A DNA stretch of 64,000 nucleotides from Desulfurivibrionaceae bacterium (GTDB lineage Bacteria; Desulfobacterota; Desulfobulbia; Desulfobulbales; UBA5123). The notes beneath the pieces are model-generated. The model had not been told where the DNA came from and ran no database searches. It was given only the letters and a program-made list of their open reading frames with translations. The stretch is from positions 1 through 64,000 of the forward strand of contig JAQYVW010000008.1 of the NCBI GenBank assembly GCA_030145325.1, in the 5' to 3' direction. Of this stretch, positions 9,324 through 20,259 are shown piece after piece. How positions within the stretch are numbered: the first letter of the stretch is position 1; every line of letters begins with the position of its first letter. A program made the position numbers and the translations under genes.

Positions 9324-11506
9324 CAGCCCACCACCTCCAGTTTGGCATAATCGAGATGCAGGGTTTTCCGGCCATGGCGAAGAAATTGCACATCCACCGA
9401 GCGCGGCGGCACCACCGCCTCAACCTTGCCCTCGCCGAAAAATGGGTGTTTCACCGCCATCCCCACCGTGAAGGTTGGGCTTGCCTTACTTTGCCTCGGT
9501 ATTTCAGGAGCCCGCGAAGCAGGCGAGCGCCGATATCCAGGCGGAGTGGTAAGGCCGCTACGGGTACTAAGCAGTCCGGGCGGTAATTCAGCTAGAAACG
9601 GGCTGAGGGTGCCCATGGAGAGCGAGCGATCGTAGCCCACCACCTGCCGAGGATAGATAAAATAAAGATTCTTCTTGGCGCGGGTGGCCGCCACATAAAG
9701 GAGCCGCCGCTCCTCTTCCAATTGATCCGGCAACTCAGCCTGCCCGGAGGGGAATTTACCTTCCACCAAATGAATAATGAACACCGCATCCCACTCCAGC
9801 CCCTTGGCAGAATGAACGGTGGAAAGAATCAAGCGGTCATCGCTGGCATCGGCTTGATGATCAACTCCGCTGTCGGGCGGATCAAGGGCGGTGGCATCAA
9901 TGAGGCTCTGTAGGTCTGGATATTCACCTAAGACCACCCGCAGCTGCTCAAGGTCGCGCATGCGGCGGGGATAATCATCGTGATATATGCGCTCAAAGAT
10001 CGGCTGGTAATATTCCATCACCAGATCAAACTGCTCCAATGGCGACAGCCCTTGCCCCAACAGGGAAACCAACAAATCCACAAGCTCGGAAAAACCTTTG
10101 CGCCAGGTGGGAGCTGCCGGATATGCCTTGAGCATGGTCAAGGGGTCATCGGCACCCTTAATGGTGCCAAGAATCTTCTGCACCGTTTTCGGACCCACCT
10201 TATCAAGGAGCAGCAACAAGCGGTTCCAGGAGAGGTGATCGCTGGGGTTGCAGGTGACCCGCAGGAATGAAAGCAGATCCTTGGTGTGCGCCGATTCAGT
10301 TAGCTTGAGCCCGCCTCGTTTTTCAAAAGGTACCTGACGATGATTAAGCTCCATCTCAAGCTTATAGGAATGAAATCCAGAGCGGAACAGCACCGCCATC
10401 TCGCGCAACGGCATCCCCTCCTGTTGATGGGCCAAAATCCGCTCCACCACAAAACGGGCCTGCTCACTTTCGTCCCTCGCCCCCATCAACACCGGCTGCT
10501 CTCCACCCTCAATGCGGCTAAACAACGACTTGGTGTAACGCTGGGCGGCCCGCTCGATCACCGCATTGGTGACGGTGAGGATGGGCTGACAAGAACGGTA
10601 GTTCTCCTCCAGGCGAATAATCTTGGTGCCAGGGAACAGATCGGGAAACTCCATGATATTTTTGAAATCTGCGCCTCGGAAACTGTAGATGGACTGCGAG
10701 TCATCCCCCACCACCATCACGTTGTCGTGGGTGTGGGCAATGGCGCGAACAATCCCGGCCTGAATGCGGTTAGTGTCCTGATACTCGTCAACCATCACAT
10801 GGCTAAAACGGTTTGAGATCTCCAGCTGCACCTCTGGGATCTCAAGAATCCGCTGCCAGTTGACCAGCAGATCGTCATAATCCATCAACCCGTGCTCAAG
10901 CTTGAACTTGCGGTAATGATCGTAAAGACGAACCAGATCATCCAAGAACTCGGCCAAATGACCAAATTCATCATCAAGAAGTTCGCCAAGGGGCGTTGAT
11001 TTATTTACTGATTTGCTGATCAGGTTAATGATCACCCGCTTGGAAGGAAAGCGCCTATTGGCAACCCCCATCGCCAACGAGGATTTGAGCAAGTTAACAA
11101 TGCCTTCGGCATCGGAACGATCAATAATGGTAAAATTGGGGGCAAAGCCAAGATGATGGCCGTAACGACGCAAGAGAAGGTTGGAAACAGCGTGAAAGGT
11201 ACCACCCATTACCCGCTGACAAGATTCGTCGATGAGGAAAGAAGCCCGGTGCAGCATCTCTTGGGCAGCTTTACGGGTAAAGGTGAGGAGAAGAATCTTC
11301 TCAGGCGCGATGCCCTGCTCGATGAGATGGGCCATCCGGTAAACCAGAGTCCGGGTCTTACCGCTACCCGCTCCGGCAATAACCAACACCGGCCCAGACA
11401 TGGTGGTGGCGGCCTGATACTGAGCCGGATTGAGATCCTGTTCACTGACCACCGGCTCGGCCTTTTGCGGCGGGGTGGCTCCCATGGGAAAAAGAGTCTG
11501 TTGCAT
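9323..11506 (-). CDS. UvrD/Rep/PcrA-family ATP-dependent DNA helicase
   Basis: LNPAQYQAATTMSGPVLVIAGAGSGKTRTLVYRMAHLI, VDEYQDTNRIQ, VVGDDSQSIYSFRGAD, STVHSAKGLEWDAVFI. Start taken at MQQTLF. Confidence 0.93.
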   Translation of the reverse strand: MQQTLFPMGATPPQKAEPVVSEQDLNPAQYQAATTMSGPVLVIAGAGSGKTRTLVYRMAHLIEQGIAPEKILLLTFTRKAAQEMLHRASFLIDESCQRVMGGTFHAVSNLLLRRYGHHLGFAPNFTIIDRSDAEGIVNLLKSSLAMGVANRRFPSKRVIINLISKSVNKSTPLGELLDDEFGHLAEFLDDLVRLYDHYRKFKLEHGLMDYDDLLVNWQRILEIPEVQLEISNRFSHVMVDEYQDTNRIQAGIVRAIAHTHDNVMVVGDDSQSIYSFRGADFKNIMEFPDLFPGTKIIRLEENYRSCQPILTVTNAVIERAAQRYTKSLFSRIEGGEQPVLMGARDESEQARFVVERILAHQQEGMPLREMAVLFRSGFHSYKLEMELNHRQVPFEKRGGLKLTESAHTKDLLSFLRVTCNPSDHLSWNRLLLLLDKVGPKTVQKILGTIKGADDPLTMLKAYPAAPTWRKGFSELVDLLVSLLGQGLSPLEQFDLVMEYYQPIFERIYHDDYPRRMRDLEQLRVVLGEYPDLQSLIDATALDPPDSGVDHQADASDDRLILSTVHSAKGLEWDAVFIIHLVEGKFPSGQAELPDQLEEERRLLYVAATRAKKNLYFIYPRQVVGYDRSLSMGTLSPFLAELPPGLLSTRSGLTTPPGYRRSPASRAPEIPRQSKASPTFTVGMAVKHPFFGEGKVEAVVPPRSVDVQFLRHGRKTLHLDYAKLEVVG

Positions 11507-11724
11507 GGCGGCCAATGTACCACAGAGACTATCCCCCTGCAACGCCGAAGCCCCAACATGATCTGCTCCGAGAAGGGGTCACACAAGTATTTTTTGATTT
11601 GCTAATTGACGGATTTTGATTTGACGGTCACTGAAGGCCGATGTACTGTTACAAAGTTTTTGCTGCTAAAAATAATTTCCGATTAAACAATCACCGCCAA
11701 GTCATAAGAGCAAGAGGTGCCACC

Positions 11725-12123
11725 ATGAACAGCAACGAATTCAACAAAATTTTCAACCAACAAACGTTGGCCGAAATCTTTCCAGCCCACCGGGCCAACC
11801 AATTTTTTGAAGCCCTTTTCGGTGACGCTTCGGAAGGCGCATATGATATCAGCCTGGCCTTCATTGAACATCGCGCCACTGACAACACCCTTCTCTTCGA
11901 ACTGCAACTAAGTCAACGTCCGGGATGTTGCCTGGCCTGTAACCTTACCCATGGCCTGCCCACGGTCTTTACCCGTCATCCCATCATCAACATCAATGGC
12001 GTGGTGGCGGAGATCGACAAACTTATTGGCGACAACGTCTCCTGCAGAGATTGGCGACTGGGCGCAACCAACAGTGTCTCCAGTGCCTTGCACACCTTAC
12101 CACTGACCATCAACCTCGCCTGA
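11725..12123 (+). CDS. Conserved hypothetical protein with a CLAC motif
   Basis: MNSNEFNKIFNQQTLAEIFPAHRANQFFEALFGDASEGAYDISLAF...QRPGCCLACNLTHGLPTVFTRHPIININGVV; good ORF with upstream AGAGGTG. Confidence 0.6.
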   Translation: MNSNEFNKIFNQQTLAEIFPAHRANQFFEALFGDASEGAYDISLAFIEHRATDNTLLFELQLSQRPGCCLACNLTHGLPTVFTRHPIININGVVAEIDKLIGDNVSCRDWRLGATNSVSSALHTLPLTINLA

Positions 12124-12219
12124 TCCCACAAACCTCATCCGAACCCGGTGAGCATGGGGCAAAACACGTTTCTCCAACACCAAACAAGGGCGGTGACGAC
12201 GGCCACAAGCACCCAGACC

Positions 12220-12984
12220 CTACACGGGTAGGATTGAAAGATTAGAAAAATAACGGCCCACATCTTCAGGGCGATGCGCGTCAGAACCCGCTTCCAAGCG
12301 TAGGCCCAAGGCAACGGCCTGGTGGATGATCGCTAACGCCGGGTACGGCTCGTTACGCAACGGGAACCCGGACGTATTTACCTCCAGAGCCATATTCCGT
12401 TCCAGCAACGCGGCCAGGATTGCCTCTATCTGCTCAAGGTGATGGGGGCTGAGACATAAACCAGGGTGGTGCCGCAACGCCGCATCAAGATGGCAAAGGA
12501 CATTCCCCGGCAACTCACATATCGCGTCCAGTAAACCGGCAAAATATCGATCCAGAATCTTACTGACTCCCACCCCACGAAAAACATCCATATTTTCACG
12601 CTTCCGGCTCAACAGATTATAATGATGACCGGCAACCTCCATAAAATGATACGAGATGCCCACCCGGTCCCACCGGTACTTAGCGAGAAATTCTTTAAGC
12701 TCATCCACCCGCTCCGGATTATATCCCACCTCAACCCCTAGGCCGATATTGATCTGATCACCGTATTTGCCGCGCAACCTTCGCCCTTCCTGATGGTAGG
12801 AGGCAAAATCATCCTCGGTGAGCCAGGTGGTTTCAAAATAATTTATGCCTATCTCCAGGTGCTCCAGAAAAACCAACCCTTCCAGGCCACACTCAATTGC
12901 GGCCTGGACGTACTCCTCCATGGTGCCAACGGCATGATGACAGAGGAAAGTATGCACATGATGATCGACAGCGGTTTTGATCAT
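12220..12984 (-). CDS. PHP-domain (histidinol-phosphatase-like) phosphoesterase
   Basis: DHHVHTFLCHHAVGTMEEYVQAAIECGLEGLVFLEH...GSDAHRPEDVGRYF. Confidence 0.85.
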   Translation of the reverse strand: MIKTAVDHHVHTFLCHHAVGTMEEYVQAAIECGLEGLVFLEHLEIGINYFETTWLTEDDFASYHQEGRRLRGKYGDQINIGLGVEVGYNPERVDELKEFLAKYRWDRVGISYHFMEVAGHHYNLLSRKRENMDVFRGVGVSKILDRYFAGLLDAICELPGNVLCHLDAALRHHPGLCLSPHHLEQIEAILAALLERNMALEVNTSGFPLRNEPYPALAIIHQAVALGLRLEAGSDAHRPEDVGRYFSNLSILPV

Positions 12985-13015
12985 TGCTAATTAAACCCTT
13001 AACAGCTGATATCAC

Positions 13016-13058
13016 ATAAAAAAAGGCACGTCCTCGCATAGCAAGAACGCGCCCTCAA
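13016..13058 (-). terminator. Rho-independent terminator for the 62-aa ORF
   Basis: Minus strand GGCGCGTTCTTGC-TAT-GCGAGGACGTGCC-TTTTTTT; 13-bp stem with G-U pairs. Confidence 0.75.
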
Positions 13059-13079
13059 ATTCATCACGATTCGTACTGA

Positions 13080-13268
13080 CTAACAGTTACCCTTGGGGAA
13101 GAAATGAAGGATACCGTTAACCTCAGAAGTATCACAGATATCACCGGGTCCAAATTCAATCAGATCTTCATAACCCTGAACCGGTAACGCCAAGGGCTGT
13201 CCGTCCGGCATGTGATAGACAATGGTTTTCACATTTTCCATATTGATCGCTGGAGATAGCCATTCCAT
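13080..13268 (-). CDS. Small hypothetical protein (62 aa)
   Basis: RBS AAGGAGG about 8 nt upstream, own terminator downstream; MEWLSPAINMENVKTIVYHMPDGQPLALPVQGYEDLIEFGPGDICDTSEVNGILHFFPKGNC. Confidence 0.6.
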   Translation of the reverse strand: MEWLSPAINMENVKTIVYHMPDGQPLALPVQGYEDLIEFGPGDICDTSEVNGILHFFPKGNC

Positions 13269-13428
13269 AGTTTGTTACCTCCTTGTAACTGGTTTCTCTT
13301 ACCTTACTTATCGGAATACAACAGCACCGACTGTAATCTATTCGTCGCTATTTTTTCAGCTGGTGGAAATACAGCAGTTGACATCAACACTGTTAAGCAT
13401 TTAAGCGGTTTCGGCAAGGATAAAAAAC

Positions 13429-15561
13429 TCAATAAGAATTTCTTACCAAAACCTCACGGGCTTTAGCGCCGTCAGCGGCACCGACCACCCCCTCCTGTTC
13501 CATGCGCTCAATTATTCGCGCCGCTCGATTGTAACCTATCCGCAGACGTCGCTGCACCATGGAAATGGAGGCCTGGCCCGCTTCACAGACCAAGGCCAAA
13601 GCCTCGTCATATTTCTCGTCATAATCCTCCTCAACAGTACCGTCATTCTCCGGCTCGTCGGTAATCTGAAGCATGGACTCTTCATACTTGGCGGTACCCT
13701 GCCCTTTCAAGAAGTTAACGATGCGTTCGATTTCCTTCTCGGAGATGTACGCACCATGGATCCGTTGCAGCTTAGCTACCCCCGGCGGTAGGAAGAGCAT
13801 GTCTCCTGCTCCCAGCAGATGCTCAGCACCACTGGTGTCGATGATGGTTCGCGAATCGATCTTGGAGGAAACCTTGAAGGAAATACGGGTGGGGAAGTTG
13901 GCCTTGATCAGGCCGGTAAGCACATCCACCGACGGTCTCTGGGTGGCTAGGATGAGATGCATCCCTGCGGCACGAGCCATCTGCGCCAAACGCGCCACCG
14001 AATCTTCAACCTCACGGGAGGAAACCATCATCAAGTCAGCCAACTCGTCGATGATGATGATAATCAATGGCAATTTTTCTTCGGCGACTTCATTATAACC
14101 GGCCAGACTCTTAACCCGCGCCTCTTCCATGAGCTGATAACGACGCTCCATTTCCCGCACCGCCCACTGCAGCGCGCGGCTGGCTAGTTTAGGATCAACC
14201 ACCACCGGATGAAGAAGATGGGGAATATCCTCATAGGCGGAAAGCTCAATCCGCTTGGGATCAACCATCAACATCCGCACCTCTGCAGGAGTTGATTTCA
14301 TCAGGATCGAGCTGATAATGGTATTGATCCCCACACTCTTACCCGCGCCGGTGGCCCCGGCGATGAGCAAATGGGGCATTTTGGCGAGATTAGCCACCAC
14401 CGGGTTACCCACCACATCCATACCCAAAGCGATGGTAAGTCGGGAAACCGCTTTCAGAAACGATTCACCAGCAACAATATCACGAAAATAAACAATATGT
14501 CGCTCGGGGTTAGGAATTTCAATCCCCAGGGCCGCCTTACCGGGAACAGAACCAACAATACGAACGCTTTCAGCCTTGAGGCCAAGGGCCAGGTCATCGG
14601 CCAAAGCGACAATCTTATTGATCTTCACCCCAGGGGCCGGAGCAAACTCGTAGGTGGTGATCACCGGGCCGGGAGAAATACCCTCGACCTTGCCGATCAC
14701 CCCAAAATCCTTTAATTTTTCCTCAAGCAGACGGCTCACCGCATAATAATGATCGCGATCAACAACCATCTCGCTCCGTTCCGGCTTATCCAATAGATTA
14801 ATGGACGGAAGCTGGTACTTACCGGGCGAAACCGGCAGGGTCTGAAACTCATCATCCTCGCCGCTATCTTCGGGTGGAGCCACCGGCGTATGAACATTGG
14901 GAACGCTGGCAGGAGATTCCTTTACCGGCGGTACTTCAGGCTTAAGCTCTTTCTTGACCCCAACCTTAGCAATGCTCCCCTCCTCTTTCACTTGCTTACG
15001 CAGCCGCTCCCGAACCAGCGTGGAAGTCTGGCCCAGCCTGCGGCCAAAACCATAGACGGAGAAACGAACCGAAACCATCAGGGAGACAAGGAGAACCAGA
15101 AGAAAAAGAAGAACGGAACCAGGCCCACCGAAATAAGTACCCAGATAAAAATAGAGCAGAGTACCCAGGGTACCACCAGCAGGGAAGGTATGAGCAAAGA
15201 TGGCAAAAGAATCAACCCCAGTGGCGGCCAAAAGACCACTGCTGGCGATAAGAATACCGGTGACCCCTCCACACACAAAGGGGAGGTCCTGTAAGGAAAA
15301 TCGGGAGAAAAATATCCGGACGGCAAAAAGGAAAAGAAGAATGGGAATCCAAAAACTACTGAAACCGAAAACACCCATCAGAGCCAAGGAGATGAGGTTA
15401 CCCACCACCCCCCCCCAGTTCTTCACCGGAAGAGCAGAAGAAGTGGGCAGGTAACTGAGCAGGCAGATCAACAAAAAAAGAGCGAAAAACCCCAGTACCA
15501 CCGCCAGGATTTCCCGATTCAAGGATGGCGCTGCCGACTCCTGACTTTGTCCCTTGGCCAT
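13429..15561 (-). CDS. ftsK: FtsK/SpoIIIE DNA translocase
   Basis: Four N-terminal TMs, PHLLIAGATGAGKSVGINTIISS, LPLIIIIIDELADLMM, HLILATQRPSVDVLTGLIKANFPTRI, C-terminal winged-helix gamma domain. Confidence 0.94.
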   Translation of the reverse strand: MAKGQSQESAAPSLNREILAVVLGFFALFLLICLLSYLPTSSALPVKNWGGVVGNLISLALMGVFGFSSFWIPILLFLFAVRIFFSRFSLQDLPFVCGGVTGILIASSGLLAATGVDSFAIFAHTFPAGGTLGTLLYFYLGTYFGGPGSVLLFLLVLLVSLMVSVRFSVYGFGRRLGQTSTLVRERLRKQVKEEGSIAKVGVKKELKPEVPPVKESPASVPNVHTPVAPPEDSGEDDEFQTLPVSPGKYQLPSINLLDKPERSEMVVDRDHYYAVSRLLEEKLKDFGVIGKVEGISPGPVITTYEFAPAPGVKINKIVALADDLALGLKAESVRIVGSVPGKAALGIEIPNPERHIVYFRDIVAGESFLKAVSRLTIALGMDVVGNPVVANLAKMPHLLIAGATGAGKSVGINTIISSILMKSTPAEVRMLMVDPKRIELSAYEDIPHLLHPVVVDPKLASRALQWAVREMERRYQLMEEARVKSLAGYNEVAEEKLPLIIIIIDELADLMMVSSREVEDSVARLAQMARAAGMHLILATQRPSVDVLTGLIKANFPTRISFKVSSKIDSRTIIDTSGAEHLLGAGDMLFLPPGVAKLQRIHGAYISEKEIERIVNFLKGQGTAKYEESMLQITDEPENDGTVEEDYDEKYDEALALVCEAGQASISMVQRRLRIGYNRAARIIERMEQEGVVGAADGAKAREVLVRNSY

Positions 15562-15580
15562 AAACTGATCTCAGAGCTGT

Positions 15581-16042
15581 TCAATCATTAGCGGCGGTAT
15601 CAACACTGCTACTCTTGGTTTCCAACTGGGTCTGCGGCTTGACATCCTTGGCAATCCCATCAAGGATACCATTGATAAACGGGGCCGATTCTTCACTACT
15701 AAATCGCTTTGATACTTCCAAGGCCTCATTAATCACCACCTGAGCCGGGATATCGGGCCTAAAACAAAGTTCATAGGCACCAATGCGGATGATATTCCGG
15801 TCCACCAAGGACATCCGCTCCATCCGCCAGTTTTGCGCCTGAGTGGATATACGTTGATCGAGTTCATCATGATGCGCCACCAACCCATCCACCAACTCGG
15901 TGGCATAGGGCAGAGCCTTCTTATTGATCTCAAAATGCTCACGGAGGAGCAAGAAGGTTTCAGAAACCGGCTTGCCACTTTGATCGCTCTGGTAAAGAGA
16001 TTGCAGAACCAGTTCCCTGGCCTTACGTCGTAAACTGCTCAT
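15581..16042 (-). CDS. nusB: Transcription antitermination factor NusB
   Basis: RRKARELVLQSLYQSD...LVDRNIIRIGAYELCFRPDIPAQVVINEALEVSKRFSSEESAPFINGILD. Confidence 0.92.
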   Translation of the reverse strand: MSSLRRKARELVLQSLYQSDQSGKPVSETFLLLREHFEINKKALPYATELVDGLVAHHDELDQRISTQAQNWRMERMSLVDRNIIRIGAYELCFRPDIPAQVVINEALEVSKRFSSEESAPFINGILDGIAKDVKPQTQLETKSSSVDTAAND

Positions 16043-16048
16043 TTATTA

Positions 16049-16513
16049 TTATATCTGCCCCAACAGATTGACCATTTCGATGGCGGCCATGGCGCACTCG
16101 GAGCCCTTGTTTCCAGCCTTGGAACCTGCCCGTTCAATGGCCTGCTCAATGCTGTCAGTGGTGAGAACGCCGAAAAGGATCGGCAAACCGGTATCCATGC
16201 CCACCTGGGCGATGCCCTTGGCCGCCTCGTTGATCACCAGATCAAAATGCGGGGTGGCTCCACGAATAACCACTCCGAGGCAGATTACGGCATCATACTT
16301 GCCTGAACGCGCCATCTTTTGCGCCACCAACGGCAGCTCATAAGCTCCTGGGACACGGGCGACATCGATATCGGTGCTGGCAGCGCCGGAACGCTGCAAC
16401 GAATCAATGGCACCTTCCAGGAGACGTTCGGATATAAAAGAGTTGAAACGGGCAACAATAATGCCGAATTTCTTGCCTTCCGCACTTAAATTACCTTCCA
16501 GAAAATTAGCCAT
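16049..16513 (-). CDS. ribH: 6,7-dimethyl-8-ribityllumazine synthase
   Basis: [73 protein letters not shown]. Confidence 0.94.
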   Translation of the reverse strand: MANFLEGNLSAEGKKFGIIVARFNSFISERLLEGAIDSLQRSGAASTDIDVARVPGAYELPLVAQKMARSGKYDAVICLGVVIRGATPHFDLVINEAAKGIAQVGMDTGLPILFGVLTTDSIEQAIERAGSKAGNKGSECAMAAIEMVNLLGQI

Positions 16514-16566
16514 TACTTCCTCCACATTTGGATATTTTGAAAATTAAAACCTTTAGAAGGTATTCT

Positions 16567-17787
16567 TTATTTGTTACCGCCAGACAACATATCCAGCATA
16601 TGTCCCATTTTATCTTTCTTGCATTTCAGATACTCGAGATTGTCCACTCCCGGCTCAACCTCAACCGGCAACCTCTCCGCAACCTCGATCCCATAGCCCT
16701 CTAACCCAACGATCTTCTTTGGGTTATTGGTGATCAAACGCATCTTGCGAATACCAAGATCACGAAGAATCTGGGCGCCGATACCATAATCACGCAGATC
16801 AGCCTTGAAGCCCAATTCCAGGTTCGCTTCCACAGTATCCATGCCCTGATCTTGCAAGGCATAGGCCTTGAGCTTGTTGACCAGACCGATGCCGCGCCCT
16901 TCCTGATGCATATAGAGAATGACGCCGTTGCCTTCCTTCTCCACCATCTTCATCGCCGCATGCAGCTGACTTCCACAGTCGCAACGCAGGGAACCAAAGA
17001 CATCGCCGGTGAGACACTCGGAATGCACCCGCACCATCACCGGTTTTTCAGGATTAATCTTGCCCTTAATCAAAGCCAGATGTTCATAGTTGTCAACATC
17101 GTTAGTATAAACGATGGCGGTGAAATCGCCACCATAACAGGTGGGCATCTTAGTCTCGGCTGCCCGATGGACAAGGCTGTCCTTCTCGATCCGATAGGCG
17201 ATGAGATCGGCAATGGTACAAACCTTAAGCTTATGTTTCTTGGCGAATTTTTTCAGATCCGGCAGCCGAGCCATGGTGCCGTCGTCCTTCATAATCTCGC
17301 AGATCACCCCAGCTGGTTGGAGCCCGGCAAGACGAGCCAAATCAACCGACCCTTCGGTCTGGCCGGTACGAACCAAAACCCCGCCCCGTTTAGCGCGGAG
17401 AGGGAATATATGCCCAGGGCTGACCAGATCGGATGGTTTCACATCCTCACGAGCCGCCACCTGAATGGTTCGGGCCCGATCAGCAGCAGAGATACCAGTG
17501 GTGACACCTGTACGAGCCTCAATACTGACCGTGAAAGCTGTCTCATAAGGAGACTGGTTGTCACGAACCATCATCGGCAGTTTTAATTTTTCCAGTTGAT
17601 CCGGGGTCAGAGTCAAACAGATCAACCCCCGGCCATGGGTAGCCATGAAATTAACCGCATCCGGGGTCACCAGATGGGCGGCCATACAGAGATCACCCTC
17701 GTTTTCGCGATCCTCGTCATCCATAAGGATAACCATCTTACCGGCACGAATATCTTCGATACATTCCTCAATGGTATTAACCGTCAT
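16567..17787 (-). CDS. ribBA: Bifunctional DHBP synthase/GTP cyclohydrolase II
   Basis: [80 protein letters not shown]. Start taken at MTVNT. Confidence 0.94.
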   Translation of the reverse strand: MTVNTIEECIEDIRAGKMVILMDDEDRENEGDLCMAAHLVTPDAVNFMATHGRGLICLTLTPDQLEKLKLPMMVRDNQSPYETAFTVSIEARTGVTTGISAADRARTIQVAAREDVKPSDLVSPGHIFPLRAKRGGVLVRTGQTEGSVDLARLAGLQPAGVICEIMKDDGTMARLPDLKKFAKKHKLKVCTIADLIAYRIEKDSLVHRAAETKMPTCYGGDFTAIVYTNDVDNYEHLALIKGKINPEKPVMVRVHSECLTGDVFGSLRCDCGSQLHAAMKMVEKEGNGVILYMHQEGRGIGLVNKLKAYALQDQGMDTVEANLELGFKADLRDYGIGAQILRDLGIRKMRLITNNPKKIVGLEGYGIEVAERLPVEVEPGVDNLEYLKCKKDKMGHMLDMLSGGNK

Positions 17788-17894
17788 TCTTTCACCACCA
17801 CAACCGCCCTGAACACTAGGCGTAAGAAGCATTTACTCAAAAAAATGCCACCACTGATTGCATTCAGCAGCAACTTAAATATCAATTATATTTA

Positions 17895-18554
17895 CTATCG
17901 TAAAAAACCATGCTCAGCGAGAAAGGCGGGATTAAGCGCTGATTTCTCCGCCGCCCCGTCACCACCCTTGACGGCCAGCAGCTTTTCAACATATTTGCCG
18001 ATCAGATCAACCTCGATATTAACCGTATCACCCTGTTTCCGTTTGCCCAGAGTGGTAATCTCCAGGGTGTGGGGAATGATCGCCACCGAAAAGGTTTTAT
18101 CATCACAATGGTTGACGGTGAGGCTGATGCCGTCGATACAGATGGAACCCTTCTCGATAATGTAACGACCAAAACCTGCGGGGACAGAAAAGATGAAACG
18201 GATAAAATCCCCTTCAGGTTTGCGCTCAATGATGGAAGCAACCGCGTCCACATGGCCGCTTACCATGTGCCCGCCCAGCCGATCGGCAAGCCGTAAGGCC
18301 CGCTCCAAATTCACCACGCTGCCCACCGCCAGATCGCCGAGGTTAGTGCGCGACAAGGATTCAGGCGAGACATCAACGGTGAAACGTCGATCTTTAATCC
18401 CCATGGCGGTTAAGCAAACACCGTTAACGGCGATGCTTTCCCCTTCCTCGGGATCGGTGAGATCAAAATCAGCCTCCAGACCGAAGACCATGCCGCCACC
18501 AGATGGCCGTTTCTCGACCAGTTTGCCTTTGCCCAATACCAATCCGGTAAACAT
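17895..18554 (-). CDS. ribE: Riboflavin synthase (alpha chain)
   Basis: MFTGLVLGKGKL...GVCLT...HMVSGHVDAVASI...KGSICIDGISLTVN. Confidence 0.93.
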   Translation of the reverse strand: MFTGLVLGKGKLVEKRPSGGGMVFGLEADFDLTDPEEGESIAVNGVCLTAMGIKDRRFTVDVSPESLSRTNLGDLAVGSVVNLERALRLADRLGGHMVSGHVDAVASIIERKPEGDFIRFIFSVPAGFGRYIIEKGSICIDGISLTVNHCDDKTFSVAIIPHTLEITTLGKRKQGDTVNIEVDLIGKYVEKLLAVKGGDGAAEKSALNPAFLAEHGFLR

Positions 18555-18566
18555 TGTCTTAAAACC

Positions 18567-18665
18567 TTGTTTTAAGTGTTAAGTTTTAAGCTTTAAACAA
18601 CAAACACACTAAAAAAAAACAAACTATTCCAGCACTTTAACACGTAAAATCTAAAACTTAAAACT
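18567..18665. repeat. AT-rich inverted repeat, GTTTTAAG/CTTAAAAC type, between ribE and ribD
   Basis: Left arm GTTTTAAGTGTTAAGTTTTAAG, right arm AAATCTAAAACTTAAAAC; related to 21990-22115. Confidence 0.5.
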
Positions 18666-19760
18666 GCTCTTCAAAAACCCCTGGATAAAAAAATCGTCGC
18701 CGTAGCGGCGGGTTTGCATCTTTTCAAGCCGCAGCGCACCCTGGACGGTATCAACCCCCATCCCTCCCACCACCGGCATCCCGTCGCCACCAATGAAACA
18801 GGGCGCGACGTAGAGATTAACCTCATCCACCAATTGCTGCTGTAAAAAGGCACCATGCACCTGGCCACCGCCTTCCACCAATACAGAGTTCAACTGCTGC
18901 CGACCAAGCTCCCGCAACACCGCAGTCAACTCAATGGTACCGGTGTCGGCAAGAGGAACCGGGGTGATCTTTGCACCTGCCGCCTCCAGAACCTCAACCT
19001 TTGTGGAATCAGGATTCGGCCCACAAAAAATCCAGGTAGGGGCTGACGATTCCTGCGACAACATCTTGGCGCTGGGCGATAAACGCAAGTTTGTATCAAG
19101 CACCACCCGCAGGGGGTCACGGCCCACCCTTTTTGGTAAACGAGTGGTCAATGATGGATCGTCAGCCAAGGCGGTGCCGATCCCCACCAAAATAACATCA
19201 ACCCGGTCACGCAACCGGTGCACTGCCGCCCGTGACTGCATATTGGTGATCCAACCACTATGACCCGTATGGGTAGCAATGCGTCCATCAAGGCTCATCC
19301 CCGCCTTCATAATCACCCATGGCAAGCCGGTGGTGACATGCTTGGCAAAGGGACGATTAATGGCCTGGCACTGGTCTACCAATACCTGGCGCGTAACAGA
19401 CATACCTTGGGCCTCTAGGAAATCAGCGCCGCCGGTGGCAATGGGGTTGGGGTCAGCCATGCCCACCACCAAGCGTTTGATCCCGGCAGCGAGAATTGCC
19501 TTGGTGCAGGGAGGGGTGCGACCAGTATGGTTGCACGGCTCCAAAGTTACGTAGATGGTGGCGTCCATGGCCGCTACACCGGCATCAACCAAGGCATTGA
19601 TCTCGGCATGGGGCTCGCCCGCTCGCTGGTGATAGCCCTTGCCAACCACCTGGCCGTTCTTCACCACCACCGCACCAACCGCCGGATTAGGGGAGGTGCA
19701 GCCTAATCCCTTCTTGGCCTCACGCAAGGCCAAGCGCATAAAATTCAGATCAGAGCTCAA
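18651..19760 (-). CDS. ribD: Bifunctional pyrimidine deaminase/reductase RibD
   Basis: [69 protein letters not shown]. Confidence 0.94.
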   Translation of the reverse strand: MSSDLNFMRLALREAKKGLGCTSPNPAVGAVVVKNGQVVGKGYHQRAGEPHAEINALVDAGVAAMDATIYVTLEPCNHTGRTPPCTKAILAAGIKRLVVGMADPNPIATGGADFLEAQGMSVTRQVLVDQCQAINRPFAKHVTTGLPWVIMKAGMSLDGRIATHTGHSGWITNMQSRAAVHRLRDRVDVILVGIGTALADDPSLTTRLPKRVGRDPLRVVLDTNLRLSPSAKMLSQESSAPTWIFCGPNPDSTKVEVLEAAGAKITPVPLADTGTIELTAVLRELGRQQLNSVLVEGGGQVHGAFLQQQLVDEVNLYVAPCFIGGDGMPVVGGMGVDTVQGALRLEKMQTRRYGDDFFIQGFLKSSFKF

Positions 19761-20227
19761 CTGCCCTTGCCCTGATTATTATCCAGCATTCCCTTCAGCT
19801 CGTCCATGAACTCGCTGAGATCCTTAAACTGCCGATAAACGGAAGCGAAACGAACATAGGCAACTTCATCAAGATCCTTCAAACCCTTCATCACCCGCTC
19901 GCCAACCATATCCACCGAAATCTCACGCTCACCAAGATCCTGAAATTCACGCTCCATGGCATCGACAAACTCGTCGATCATCTCGATGCTCACCGGTCGC
20001 TTCTCGCAAGCTTTCTTCAGCCCTTCCACCACCTTGTGTCGGTCCCACGCTTCACGACGACCATCTTTCTTAACCAACATCGGCATGGTAACTTCCAACC
20101 GCTCATAGGTGGTAAAACGACGGGTACACTCTTCACAGAGCCGTCGCCGTCGGGTAATGGTGTATTCCTTGTTAAGTCGAGAATCAACCACCCTGTTCTC
20201 AAGATGTCCGCAGTAAGGACATTTCAT
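19757..20227 (-). CDS. nrdR: Transcriptional repressor NrdR
   Basis: [45 protein letters not shown]. Confidence 0.95.
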   Translation of the reverse strand: MKCPYCGHLENRVVDSRLNKEYTITRRRRLCEECTRRFTTYERLEVTMPMLVKKDGRREAWDRHKVVEGLKKACEKRPVSIEMIDEFVDAMEREFQDLGEREISVDMVGERVMKGLKDLDEVAYVRFASVYRQFKDLSEFMDELKGMLDNNQGKGS

Positions 20228-20259
20228 GATCTATCACCTTAGATATATTGACAACTGAT

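Noticed and set aside
8067-11605. Several plus-strand ORFs of 70-175 aa opposite folC and the helicase
   Set aside because: Antisense shadow ORFs typical of moderately high-GC coding DNA; no RBS or recognisable domains.
15078-15374. 98-aa hydrophobic ORF overlapping ftsK
   Set aside because: Alternate frame of the FtsK N-terminal TM region; the FtsK frame is clearly coding.
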